From Flavobacteriaceae bacterium UBA4022 (GTDB taxonomy: Bacteria > Bacteroidota > Bacteroidia > Flavobacteriales > Flavobacteriaceae): a stretch of 22,851 nucleotides of DNA. The DNA lies in the NCBI GenBank assembly GCA_002384055.1, contig DGAU01000027.1, positions 1 through 22,851 on the forward strand. The letters are read 5' to 3'. The notes beneath the pieces are model-generated. The model was not told where the DNA came from. It did no database searches and was given only the letters and a program-made list of their open reading frames with translations. Shown here piece by piece: positions 1 through 7,984 of the stretch; position 1 is the stretch's first letter, and every line of letters begins with the position of its first letter. The position numbers and the translations under genes were made by a program.

Positions 1-715
1 GTATCGCATCCGGATAATCACCCAATTTAAATCCGATGTCGGCCCGATAAAATAGAATCTCCTGGTGGTAACCCGAACGGATATCGACCTGATCAAACCA
101 GCCCAATGCCTCTGTATATTGACCATTTGTATAATCGATATAGCCCAAATAATATAAGGAAGCTTGAGCAAATCTTAGGTCATTACGGCTCTCCAGCAAG
201 TCGGCTCTGGCCGCATTATATTTACCGAGTTTAAAGGCGCTGTACCCTTGCATAAACCGATAATGGGCAACCTCTTGATCATTCAGATTCGCCTGAGACA
301 CTTTGCTTAACCACTCACGCACATTGGCAAATTGATTTTTTTCGAAATAATAACGCGCAATCAAAAAAGAAGCTTGATCGGCATGGGCGCTCAAGGGATA
401 CCCCGTAGCAAAAGACTGCATGTTGTAAACCGCGTCAGCATGACCTGCCTTCAGCCCACAAAATGAGCTGCCAAAAGCCTTTTCAGAAAGCTGCAGGGGA
501 TCAAGCTGCGCGTCAGACAGATCCGCCCAGGCATTATAAGCCGCCTCATAATGCTCATTGGCCAATAAGGTCGCTACTTTTGTGCGGGTCTGTTCAAATG
601 CGAAAAGGGCCTCAGATTGTTGCGCATGAGCGCTATTTTCACAAAAAATAATGCAACCCAAGACATAGAAAATACCCTGGATAAGCCTGCTATTTGTCTT
701 GTTTTTATTTGCCAT
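1..715 (-). CDS. TPR-repeat exported protein (C-terminus off the left edge)
   Basis: An open frame starts at the ATG at 715-713 and stays open to base 1, giving 238 codons with no stop, so the C-terminus lies outside the window. The N-terminus has a signal peptide (basic start, hydrophobic stretch at about 11-25, cleavage likely after AHA at 29-31). The rest is helical, with TPR-like motifs such as ASFLIARYYFEKNQF, YRFMQGYSAFKLGKYNAA and ASLYYLGYIDYTNGQYTEAL. Large periplasmic TPR proteins of this look are common in Bacteroidota and serve as scaffolds, but no specific role can be read here. The gene is divergent from the lipoprotein at 822. The TPR and export calls are fairly secure; function is unknown. 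Confidence 0.8.
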   Translation of the reverse strand, partial: MANKNKTNSRLIQGIFYVLGCIIFCENSAHAQQSEALFAFEQTRTKVATLLANEHYEAAYNAWADLSDAQLDPLQLSEKAFGSSFCGLKAGHADAVYNMQSFATGYPLSAHADQASFLIARYYFEKNQFANVREWLSKVSQANLNDQEVAHYRFMQGYSAFKLGKYNAARADLLESRNDLRFAQASLYYLGYIDYTNGQYTEALGWFDQVDIRSGYHQEILFYRADIGFKLGDYPDAI

Positions 716-746
716 AATATCTATAACGGATCATTTCAGAAATCCG

Positions 747-754
747 TATCTTTT
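747..754 (+). promoter_or_regulatory. Possible Bacteroidota -7 box upstream of the lipoprotein
   Basis: TATCTTTT differs at one base from the TAnnTTTG consensus. It would leave a leader of about 60 bases before the ATG at 822. No convincing -33 TTG was seen, so this is tentative. Confidence 0.25.
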
Positions 755-821
755 TGATGTCCTAAATGGGTCGAAAATTAATTTAATTTTAAACCATAAC
801 CTGAGACAAATCCATTATGTT

Positions 822-1277
822 ATGAAGAACATCTTGTTAATATTAGCCGCACTAGTACTGGCCTCTTGCAGTGCCTCCGACAGAGCCCTCAGTGCGATAA
901 CTCAAAATGACGGCAAGATCGGTATCGGCACCCCTGCGCCAGACGATCTGCTTACAGTCAAAGGGACTATTCATGCCCAAGAAGTGAAAATTGATCTTAA
1001 AGGAGCCTTGGTCCCCGACTATGTCTTTGATGTTTATTTCGGGCCTGACCCTTCTGTAGATTATCGACGCCTGACTCTGAAGGAACTGGCGCAATACCTT
1101 GATGATCATCACCACTTACCGGGAGTGCCTTCAGCAAACGAAATTGACGCTAATGGGCTCTATATGTCGGCCTTTAGCCTGAAACTTCTCGAGAAGATTG
1201 AAGAACTCACCTTATATGTTTTGGAACAGCAACAGCAAATTGATGCGCTTGAAAAGCAATGCGAAAATGGGCAATGA
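822..1277 (+). CDS. Small lipoprotein with tail-fibre-type C-terminal coiled-coil domain
   Basis: The protein has 151 residues when started at the ATG at 822. That start gives a clean lipoprotein signal with lipobox LASC and Cys16; the frame extends upstream to 699 but would bury this signal. After a short linker it carries the motif set seen at the C-termini of many flavobacterial surface proteins: IGIGTPAPDDLLTVKGTIHA, then EVKIDLKGALVPDYVFD, HHLPGVPSANEI, and a final helix (LKLLEKIEELTLYVLEQQQQ) that should form a coiled coil. In known relatives this domain ends long repeat proteins and resembles phage tail-fibre/intramolecular chaperone ends. Here it is almost the entire mature protein. 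It is probably anchored to a membrane; function is unknown. Confidence 0.8.
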   Translation: MKNILLILAALVLASCSASDRALSAITQNDGKIGIGTPAPDDLLTVKGTIHAQEVKIDLKGALVPDYVFDVYFGPDPSVDYRRLTLKELAQYLDDHHHLPGVPSANEIDANGLYMSAFSLKLLEKIEELTLYVLEQQQQIDALEKQCENGQ

Positions 1278-1337
1278 GCCCCAAAATCCATTGCATTATT
1301 TGTACCTTTACCCTGTTCACTTTTAAGCCGACACCTC

Positions 1338-2021
1338 ATGTCTGACCCTGTATTAGCCTTCAAAAATGCCGCCATTTTTCAGCGCGAACAGCTGATTTTA
1401 AAAGACGTATCCCTCTCGATTGATCGGGGTGAATTTGTCTATTTGATTGGAAAAACCGGAAGTGGAAAAAGCAGCTTAATGAAGACCCTTTATGGGGATA
1501 TCCCCTTGACAGAAGGAGAAGGCCACATTGTAGGGTTTGATTTAAAACAATTAAAGGAGCGTGAAATTCCTTATCTGCGCCGCAAACTCGGAGTGGTGTT
1601 CCAGGACTTTAAATTACTCAATGAGCGCAGTGTCAATGAAAACCTACTTTTTGTGTTAAAGGCAACGGGGTGGAACGACAAAGCCCAGATGACCAACCAG
1701 ATCCACAAGGTATTGACCAAGGTAGGCATGGGCGATCAAGGACATAGATTTCCGCACCAGCTTTCTGGTGGCGAGCAACAACGGATCGCCATTGCGCGGG
1801 CCCTTTTAAACGACCCCGAACTGATCATCGCAGATGAGCCTACCGGCAATTTAGATCCACAAACCAGTATCGAAGTCATGGAGGTCCTCCAAGAGATTCA
1901 TCAAAGCGGACGCACGATTCTTATGGCGACACACGATTATGCGCTTTTATTGAAATACCCTTCTAAAACATTAAAATGCGAAGGGCAAAAAATATTTGAA
2001 GTCATCCAAAAAATAGTTTAA
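1338..2021 (+). CDS. ftsE: FtsE-type ABC transporter ATP-binding protein
   Basis: This is a 227-residue stand-alone ABC ATPase with all the active motifs: Walker A GKTGSGKSS (38-46), Q-loop Gln89, signature LSGGEQQR (142-149), Walker B LIIADEP (162-168, catalytic Glu167) and H-loop His199. Length and motif wording match the FtsE/LolD branch; FtsE is the usual call for this lineage. FtsE works with the membrane protein FtsX to activate peptidoglycan hydrolysis at division. No FtsX or other permease gene is in the window, so the partner must be encoded elsewhere. It follows the lipoprotein after 60 bases and may be co-transcribed with it. The ATPase call is certain; FtsE versus another FtsE/LolD-like subfamily is less so. 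Confidence 0.85.
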   Translation: MSDPVLAFKNAAIFQREQLILKDVSLSIDRGEFVYLIGKTGSGKSSLMKTLYGDIPLTEGEGHIVGFDLKQLKEREIPYLRRKLGVVFQDFKLLNERSVNENLLFVLKATGWNDKAQMTNQIHKVLTKVGMGDQGHRFPHQLSGGEQQRIAIARALLNDPELIIADEPTGNLDPQTSIEVMEVLQEIHQSGRTILMATHDYALLLKYPSKTLKCEGQKIFEVIQKIV

Positions 2022-2039
2022 ATCTAGGCTTTTCAGTTC

Positions 2040-3398
2040 TTAATTCTTTAAGCGCAAAGCACAAGGCGGTGCCCTATTGGAGTCAATCCATAAATGCATT
2101 CCATCCCCCGATCCCTTTGGCGACAATTCGGTCCCAGGTCCCAAGACAATAGAACCACTCGAGGACAAATCTAATGAAGCAGCACCTCGAAATATGATAT
2201 CGCTAAACACCACTGAATCCGCATAAGACGTCAATTGAAAATGCCAACGGTCAAATTGTTGCTCAGACAAAGTGACCGTCGCCTTCGGATCGTATAGCCC
2301 CCCGACTAATTCCACCGCTTTACCAGTCTGCAGAATACCGGCACCATAATGCCCGCGATAAGGCTTATTGGCTTCGATATGATCAATATTTAAGGCCGTT
2401 AGCTTGAGCATCGATTCTATTTCGACTGCAGGCAAACAAGGACACAAGGCATTCATCAAACCAATGGTGCCGGTTACAAATGGTGTGGCAGCAGAAGTCC
2501 CTTGATAAGTACTCTTGACCACCTCATTGTCAAGGATCCACTTATTGTAGCGGAAAAGCCCCACTGTGGGGGCCAATAAATCGACCTCGGTATTGAGTGT
2601 CGCAACTGACTCGGGATAAATTCTAAGGGGCGCAGAAGTATCAAAACCATCAAACCCGGCAGTACGCCCAACAAAACCACGGACATTTTCCACATAAGGT
2701 CGGCCATCGGCTTCAAAGCTGAGGCCTTCCTTGGGGTCTTGATGCAGGTACATGACCGATGAGACCGAAATTACTTTGTCCAAAGAAGCCGGATAATAGA
2801 GCGTTTTGCCTTTGTTTTTTTTCCAATTTTCGTTGCCCGCTCCGGCCACTACCACAGTGCCCATAGCCATGAGCTCATCGATGACTTCTTGAGCCCTTGC
2901 CGTTTTCTGGCTTGTGACCCAACTGGCATTAATCACCTTGGCGCCGTTCTGGCCAAGTTCGAGGAGCATTTCTAAATTGGGATTACCATAATTGGTGGTC
3001 AGCAACCCACAGTCATAGCAGACGCCAGGAATGCCAAAATTGTTGTCACCCTGAGCCGCTGCAATGGCCCCGACACTTAACCCATGACCCGAAGCGATAG
3101 GCGCAGTTTTTAAAATTCTTGTCTTGCCTCTAAAGTCAATCAAAGTCGTATCCACGGCCCCATCGGATAGGCCAATGATGACATCACGATGCCCGGTCGT
3201 GTATTTCCAAGCTTCAGGCACCCCCAAAAAGTTCAAATAGCCCAAATCAAGTGGAGCGACCGTATCCCCAGCTTTGTTCATGAGAAACGAAAAATCATTG
3301 GGCAGGTAACCAGGACGAGGACTCTGGGCCATTCCAGCGATGGTAACGAGCAATAAGCCCAAAAGGACCCAGTAAGATAAGGGCTTAAAGTAGCGCAT
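2040..3398 (-). CDS. Secreted subtilisin-like serine protease (S8 family)
   Basis: The protein has 452 residues. The N-terminal hydrophobic stretch (about 8-24, ending AGMAQ) is a signal peptide. The S8 active site is recognisable: Asp79 in LSDGAVD, His105 in SGHGLSVG, oxyanion Asn189 in AGAGNE, and nucleophile Ser302 in GTSAATPFVTG, so the enzyme should be active. After the catalytic domain (about 55-370) a beta-rich tail contains SGSIVLGPGTELSPKGSG. This resembles the adhesive/coathanger-type C-terminal modules of Bacteroidota secreted proteins, although no canonical type IX secretion signal is obvious. It is convergent with ftsE, leaving only 18 bases between the stops. Substrate is unknown. 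The family call is secure. Confidence 0.93.
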   Translation of the reverse strand: MRYFKPLSYWVLLGLLLVTIAGMAQSPRPGYLPNDFSFLMNKAGDTVAPLDLGYLNFLGVPEAWKYTTGHRDVIIGLSDGAVDTTLIDFRGKTRILKTAPIASGHGLSVGAIAAAQGDNNFGIPGVCYDCGLLTTNYGNPNLEMLLELGQNGAKVINASWVTSQKTARAQEVIDELMAMGTVVVAGAGNENWKKNKGKTLYYPASLDKVISVSSVMYLHQDPKEGLSFEADGRPYVENVRGFVGRTAGFDGFDTSAPLRIYPESVATLNTEVDLLAPTVGLFRYNKWILDNEVVKSTYQGTSAATPFVTGTIGLMNALCPCLPAVEIESMLKLTALNIDHIEANKPYRGHYGAGILQTGKAVELVGGLYDPKATVTLSEQQFDRWHFQLTSYADSVVFSDIIFRGAASLDLSSSGSIVLGPGTELSPKGSGDGMHLWIDSNRAPPCALRLKN

Positions 3399-3465
3399 AC
3401 CCGAATGTAATAAAAAGTGATGGCAGTACCTCAGTAAAATTGTAAATTAGCCAGAGACTTAGGCT

Positions 3466-4347
3466 ATGGTATCGATTCTCATCCCATTATACAACGACAA
3501 TGTCGTTCCCCTAGTGGAAGCGCTGCTCAATGATGCGCAAGATCTTCGCGTTCCTTACGAGTTATTAATCTGGGACGATGGCTCGACAAACGCAGAAAAA
3601 TTGCCTGAATCTATTGCAGTCCTGCCACATGTGACCCTACACCGCAGTCACCAAAATCTAGGACGCACACAGACCCGACAACTTTTAGCCCAGGCCGCAC
3701 AATACCAGTACCTTTTATTTTTGGACGCCGATATGCTGCCTATAAAACCAGGTTTTCTATCGGCCTATAGCGCTCTGAGCCAAGAACCATATGATCTGCT
3801 CTCTGGAGGAATCCGCTATCAAGACACCCCTCCTGAGCCGGCACATTATTTGCGTTGGTTTTATGGACAACACAGAGAGGCGAAGCCCGCGGCACAGCGG
3901 CAGCAAAATCCCTATTTCGTGATCTCATCTAACCTTTGGGTCAAAAGAGATTTATTTTTGGCCCTTAATAAAGTGCTGGAACACCAATATGGATTAGACA
4001 ATGTCTTTTCTTTTCAGCTTCAGAAGGAGCAAATTGCCGTATTACACCTCGACAACCCAGTCTATCATTTGGGCCTCGAAGAGAATAAGAGCTACCTTCA
4101 GAAAACAAAAAGCGCAGTAAAAACGCTTTTAAGCCATGAACAAAATGGCGTTATTTCAGATGACTTTACGCCACTCCAAAGTGCCGCCAAAACATTGAAT
4201 CGATGGCGCATGACCCTAGTGTTTATCTGGGTAACCAATCCTTTAATGGACTTTATCGAGCGGCAGCTTTGCGGTCCACGGCCCCGGTTATTGTACCTGG
4301 ATATTTATAAATTGCATCATTATTTAGCGCTTAAATACCGCTCATGA
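3466..4347 (+). CDS. Glycosyltransferase family 2 (GT-A)
   Basis: This 293-residue protein starts directly with the GT2 nucleotide-binding strand (SILIPLYND), followed by WDDGS (36-40) and the metal-binding DAD in LFLDADM (87-89). It would transfer a sugar from a nucleotide donor to a lipid-linked or protein acceptor at the cytoplasmic face. There is no signal peptide, and the short hydrophobic C-terminal patch (about 250-262) is probably membrane-associating. Its last four bases overlap the start of the next GT2 gene (ATGA junction), so the two are translationally coupled. It is divergent from the protease gene. The family is certain; donor and acceptor are unknown. Confidence 0.9.
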   Translation: MVSILIPLYNDNVVPLVEALLNDAQDLRVPYELLIWDDGSTNAEKLPESIAVLPHVTLHRSHQNLGRTQTRQLLAQAAQYQYLLFLDADMLPIKPGFLSAYSALSQEPYDLLSGGIRYQDTPPEPAHYLRWFYGQHREAKPAAQRQQNPYFVISSNLWVKRDLFLALNKVLEHQYGLDNVFSFQLQKEQIAVLHLDNPVYHLGLEENKSYLQKTKSAVKTLLSHEQNGVISDDFTPLQSAAKTLNRWRMTLVFIWVTNPLMDFIERQLCGPRPRLLYLDIYKLHHYLALKYRS

Positions 4348-5297
4348 ATCCAAGTATTTCTATCATCATCCCATTATACAATAAGGCGCGCGATATCATC
4401 GCGACCTTAGACAGTGTCTGGGCACAGACCTATACCAATTTTGAAGTTCTTGTGATCGATGATGGCTCAACCGACCATGGCGTGGACTTAATCCAGGCCT
4501 TAGATGATCCGCGTCTTCGCATTTTTCAACAAGAAAATCAAGGTGTCGGCCCTACTCGAAACTTTGGTGTGATGCAAGCCAATGGACCTTATGTTGCATT
4601 TTTGGATGCCGATGACTATTGGCATCCCTATCACTTAGAAGACCTCAACCAACTGATCCAAACCTCTAGCGGTGGGAAATGGTTTGGTACGGCATATGAA
4701 AAGGATTTTGGACCAGACCGCATTATGGCAATGGACACCCCATTAAGACAGCGAGGCCAAAAATGGATGGGTGCAGTTGATGATTTTTTTGCCATGGCCA
4801 AAAAAGACTGTCCGGCATGGACCTCAGCCCTGTGTTTTGACAAATCTTTTTTTGATAATCTTGGTGGGTTTAATCCCAAAATAACCATGGGCGCTGGCGA
4901 GGATACCGAACTTTGGATCCGTGCTGCCTTGGCGAGTCCCTTATATTTTTGCAACCGTATTTCGGCACGTCATCGCCTCCAAGGAAGCAATAGGATCTCG
5001 CACATACCCACGCGCAACAGAAAATTCATTGATTTGGATCAATTTGAAGATGTCGCACGCGACCTGCCCCATTTAAAATCCTATTTGGACGTAAACCGTT
5101 ATGCCATAGGGCTCAAATACGTCTTAGCAGGAGAAACATCGGTCGCCCGCACCTATTTTGATGCCATTGACGCCAATTCCCTGAGCGGAGCACAGCTGTT
5201 TTTGAGGCATTGCCCCGCTTGGATCTTAAAAATAATGTTGAAAATTCAGCAGTTACTGCTGCGCTTGGGCTGGCGTATCAGTGCCTTTGAACGCTAA
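4344..5297 (+). CDS. Glycosyltransferase family 2 (GT-A)
   Basis: This 317-residue GT2 has ISIIIPLYNKA at 5-15, IDDGSTD (38-44), the DxD motif in FLDADD (87-91), and an acceptor-side GAGEDTELWIR segment near residue 190 that supplies the usual catalytic-base acidic residues (ED). The C-terminus is hydrophobic/basic. It is coupled to the preceding GT2 by a 4-base overlap. Its 3' end overlaps the 3' end of the antisense fdtA-like gene by 45 bases, so the last 14 or so residues are encoded in DNA used on both strands. It most likely adds one sugar in the surface-glycan repeat. Specificity cannot be read. Confidence 0.92.
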   Translation: MNPSISIIIPLYNKARDIIATLDSVWAQTYTNFEVLVIDDGSTDHGVDLIQALDDPRLRIFQQENQGVGPTRNFGVMQANGPYVAFLDADDYWHPYHLEDLNQLIQTSSGGKWFGTAYEKDFGPDRIMAMDTPLRQRGQKWMGAVDDFFAMAKKDCPAWTSALCFDKSFFDNLGGFNPKITMGAGEDTELWIRAALASPLYFCNRISARHRLQGSNRISHIPTRNRKFIDLDQFEDVARDLPHLKSYLDVNRYAIGLKYVLAGETSVARTYFDAIDANSLSGAQLFLRHCPAWILKIMLKIQQLLLRLGWRISAFER

Positions 5298-5690
5298 AAA
5301 GTCGGGGTAATTACGAATGTAATCCGGCTCATCAAATTCGCCTGAAGACAAGACCAAGCAAACGGATCCGGAAGAAAAATCGTCTAACGAACGCCATATG
5401 CCTTTAGGAATAATCAAGCCTTGATCGGGTTTATTCAAAAGTTGTGTTGTGGTATGCGTACCGTCATCCAATACGACCGAAAAACTGCCACTTAAGGCAA
5501 TCAAACACTCGACTTGATCGATATGAGCATGACCTCCGCGAGATGCATTGGACGGCACATCATATAAATAATACACCCGTTTGATGGCATAAGGCAGGAC
5601 ATCGCCTTCAATGACAGACAAGTTTCCTCTACGGTCCTCGATCTTTGGCAAACTAATGCGTTGGCAGTTATGTATCGTTGTTTTATTCAT
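5253..5690 (-). CDS. fdtA: FdtA-type dTDP-4-oxo-6-deoxyglucose 3,4-ketoisomerase (cupin)
   Basis: A 145-residue single-domain cupin of the FdtA/QdtA/WxcM-C family. The family-defining RGGHAH is at 51-56, with His54 and His56 in the active site. Also present are DRRGNLSVIE (19-28) and the C-terminal EPDYIRNYPDFL (121-132). Known members move the keto group of dTDP-4-oxo-6-deoxyglucose from C4 to C3, giving the substrate for a 3-aminotransferase. The matching aminotransferase (FdtB type) lies at 11503-12603. The last ten or so residues (GTDTPAQAQQ) extend past the usual family end into the antisense glycosyltransferase. The start overlaps the upstream GT4 gene by 8 bases. FdtA versus QdtA specificity (galacto or gluco product) cannot be told by eye. 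Confidence 0.88.
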   Translation of the reverse strand: MNKTTIHNCQRISLPKIEDRRGNLSVIEGDVLPYAIKRVYYLYDVPSNASRGGHAHIDQVECLIALSGSFSVVLDDGTHTTTQLLNKPDQGLIIPKGIWRSLDDFSSGSVCLVLSSGEFDEPDYIRNYPDFLAFKGTDTPAQAQQ

Positions 5691-6780
5691 GGGTCACCAG
5701 TGCTTTCCATTGAGTAGCGATTTGCGCCATTGAAAAATGCCGAACAGAATCCTGAGCGTTGTCACGACAAAGTTGATAAAAATATTCATCAAGACACATA
5801 CAGTCAATCGCTTGTGCGAAAATACGACTATTTCGTTGACCGACCAGCAATCCGTTCTGTTGGTCCCTTATTATTTCATTTGGTCCTGAGTTGATGTCCA
5901 AAGAAATGACTGGAGTAGCAAGACTCAAAGCCTCTATGAGTACCATGGGGAATCCTTCAAAAAAACTTGTCAAAAGTACGGCACGCGCACCAGCTATAAT
6001 AGGCCTGGGGTCCGCCTGAAAATCCATAAATACAATGCAAGCCTCATGGCCTGTTTCCCTTGATTTTTTTTCGAGTCGTGCCCGATCAGGACCTTGACCC
6101 ATAATCCGCAGATCAATGCCCAAGGATGGGGCCTTAGATTGGGTATAGGCCTTGATGAGAAAAGAAATATCTTTGACCGAATCGTCTAATCGTCCGTACC
6201 AAAGAAGGTAGGGACGCTGCGCAACCTGTGAGGCCTCCATGTGGTCTTGCGTCCAGGTCGGCTCAATACCGTTAGGAATGTGTTGCGTCTTTTTCATGGC
6301 ATAACTGCCCAAAACGTTCTTTTCGATCCATTGAGAAACGCCAACATTAGCCCAATTCGACTGGCAAAGGCGGGCAAAATACTTTGGCCATTGCGTCATA
6401 TACATCGGGACATGTGCACTATGCGTTACATAAATAATCTGCAGGCCCCTATAAAGCCATTTTTTGTACAACCACTCTTTGGCGTAGTTGTTTTTTGGCC
6501 GGTGGTCAATGACAAAATCTGGTTGTTCGGTTTTTAAGAATTTTTTCAGTTGTTGGAATCTTGACCACCGACCAAAGGATACCTTTTGGCTCTTTTTTCT
6601 GTCCAGGGACCAGATCTGTCCCGCATAAGGATAGGCAATCTCGTGGTTCAGAACAACAATAGTGACCCGCGCGCCCATGTCATGCCACATGCGTGATTGG
6701 TTCGCCACAGCGCGCTCCGCCCCTCCCTTTGCTAAAGAAATGGTGACTAAGCAAATATGTATGTTTTTAACTTCGTTCAA
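5683..6780 (-). CDS. Glycosyltransferase family 4 (GT-B)
   Basis: I start this at the TTG at 6780-6778, giving 365 residues. The frame is open up to an ATG at 6852, but that start would overlap the divergent gene and lie upstream of the -7 box at 6812-6805; a GTG at 6801 is the other candidate. The family signature follows: VTISLAKGGAERAV near residues 12-25 (acceptor-side GGAE loop), WYGRLD (about 194-199), and the donor-binding E-x7-E in EGFPMVLIE (Glu275, Glu283). Then comes TPVISLDINSGPNEII, typical of GT4 enzymes. It overlaps fdtA by 8 bases, so the two form a small operon. Donor and acceptor are unknown. Confidence 0.85.
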   Translation of the reverse strand: MNEVKNIHICLVTISLAKGGAERAVANQSRMWHDMGARVTIVVLNHEIAYPYAGQIWSLDRKKSQKVSFGRWSRFQQLKKFLKTEQPDFVIDHRPKNNYAKEWLYKKWLYRGLQIIYVTHSAHVPMYMTQWPKYFARLCQSNWANVGVSQWIEKNVLGSYAMKKTQHIPNGIEPTWTQDHMEASQVAQRPYLLWYGRLDDSVKDISFLIKAYTQSKAPSLGIDLRIMGQGPDRARLEKKSRETGHEACIVFMDFQADPRPIIAGARAVLLTSFFEGFPMVLIEALSLATPVISLDINSGPNEIIRDQQNGLLVGQRNSRIFAQAIDCMCLDEYFYQLCRDNAQDSVRHFSMAQIATQWKALVTHE

Positions 6781-6804
6781 ATAGGCTACCTTAGTGGTCA
6801 CGCA

Positions 6805-6812
6805 CAAAGATA
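6805..6812 (-). promoter_or_regulatory. -7 box (TATCTTTG) for the GT4-fdtA pair
   Basis: On the minus strand the bases read TATCTTTG, a full match to the Bacteroidota TAnnTTTG consensus. It lies 24 bases before the TTG start at 6780. It overlaps the start codon of the divergent glycosyltransferase (ATG at 6812). No clear -33 element was seen. Confidence 0.45.
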
Positions 6813-7984
6813 TGAAGATACTTTTAGTAGGCGAGTACAGCAGACTACACAATTCTTTAAAAGAAGGACTGATGACATTAGGCCATCAGGTAACCATTAT
6901 TGGCTGCGGAGACTATTTTAAAAATTACCCGGTCGATATTAAATTCATTCGTCCTTACCAGAGTGGGGTGATGAAATACCTCAAAAATCTCATCTACCGC
7001 CTGACCGGATTTGATTGGGCTTCCTGGCATATCAAAAATCAATTTTTTAACCGTGCTCAGGATTTTAAAAATTATGATGTGGTGCAACTCATCAATGAAA
7101 GCCCCTTAGGCATTGCCCCTAGAGATGAAGCCGCCATTGTTGGCTATTTGCGCCAATACAACCCCTTGCTTTTTGTCTTATCGTGCGGCACGGATTATAT
7201 TAGTGTGCGCTATGCGATGGACCAAAAATTCCGCTATTCCATACTAACCCCTTTGTTTGAAAACAAGGTGACGGCAAAAGACTATGCCCCCATCTTGAAA
7301 TACATGGAACCTCAATTTGTGGCCTTACATCACAAAGTGATGTCTTGGACTGATGGTGTGATCGCTACAGATCTGGATTATCACATCCCGATGATGGGCC
7401 AAGAAAAATATCTCGGATTGATTCCTAACCCAATCAATACCGATCTTCTGCAAGACAATGCCACGGCAAAAGAGGACAACAAAGAACAAGAGACACAAAA
7501 TGACCTCATAACCATATTTCACGGCATTAACACCAAAAACTATTTCAAAAAAGGGAGTGATTACTTTGAACAAGCCCTTAAAGAAATTCAGAAGAAATAT
7601 GCAGATCAAGTGCGTATCATCACCACTAGAGATGTGCCATATCACGATTATATTACCGCCTATAGCCAGGCAGACATTATCTTGGATCAAGTTCTGGGCT
7701 ATGACCAAGGCTATAATGCCCTAGAGGCTATGGCTCAAGGAAAAATTGTTTTTACCGGAGCAGAGCAAGAGTGGCTCGACCACTATCAATTGGCTCCAGA
7801 TACCGTAGCCATTAATGCCATGCCTGATGCCGAAGCCATAGCACAAAAATTAAGTTGGTTGATCGACAATCCAGAGGTGCGTCGCACCATAGCCCAAAAG
7901 GCACGCCTATTTATAGAAGAATCCCACCAGTATCAAAACATTGCCAAGCAATACCTCAACGCCTGGCAACAAAAAGAAAATTAG
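6812..7984 (+). CDS. Glycosyltransferase, GT-B fold
   Basis: The protein has 390 residues from the ATG at 6812; an in-frame GTG at 6794 would add six residues and is less likely. The N-terminus MKILLVGEYSRLHNSLKEGL is the Rossmann start of GT-B transferases. The C-terminal half has GINTKNYFKKGSDYF, ADIILDQVLGYDQGYNALEAMAQGK (donor-binding loop with the conserved Glu of the NALEAMA segment), and a terminal helix with RLFIEESHQYQNIAKQYL. It is an isolated plus-strand gene between two minus-strand operons and overlaps the downstream acyltransferase tail to tail by 4 bases. Donor and acceptor are unknown. Confidence 0.85.
   Translation: MKILLVGEYSRLHNSLKEGLMTLGHQVTIIGCGDYFKNYPVDIKFIRPYQSGVMKYLKNLIYRLTGFDWASWHIKNQFFNRAQDFKNYDVVQLINESPLGIAPRDEAAIVGYLRQYNPLLFVLSCGTDYISVRYAMDQKFRYSILTPLFENKVTAKDYAPILKYMEPQFVALHHKVMSWTDGVIATDLDYHIPMMGQEKYLGLIPNPINTDLLQDNATAKEDNKEQETQNDLITIFHGINTKNYFKKGSDYFEQALKEIQKKYADQVRIITTRDVPYHDYITAYSQADIILDQVLGYDQGYNALEAMAQGKIVFTGAEQEWLDHYQLAPDTVAINAMPDAEAIAQKLSWLIDNPEVRRTIAQKARLFIEESHQYQNIAKQYLNAWQQKEN

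Noticed and set aside
463..651. Plus-strand open frame of 62 codons
   Set aside because: It is antisense to the TPR protein that reads through to the left edge.
852..1115. Minus-strand open frame of 87 codons
   Set aside because: It is antisense to the lipoprotein gene, whose lipobox and domain motifs are clear.
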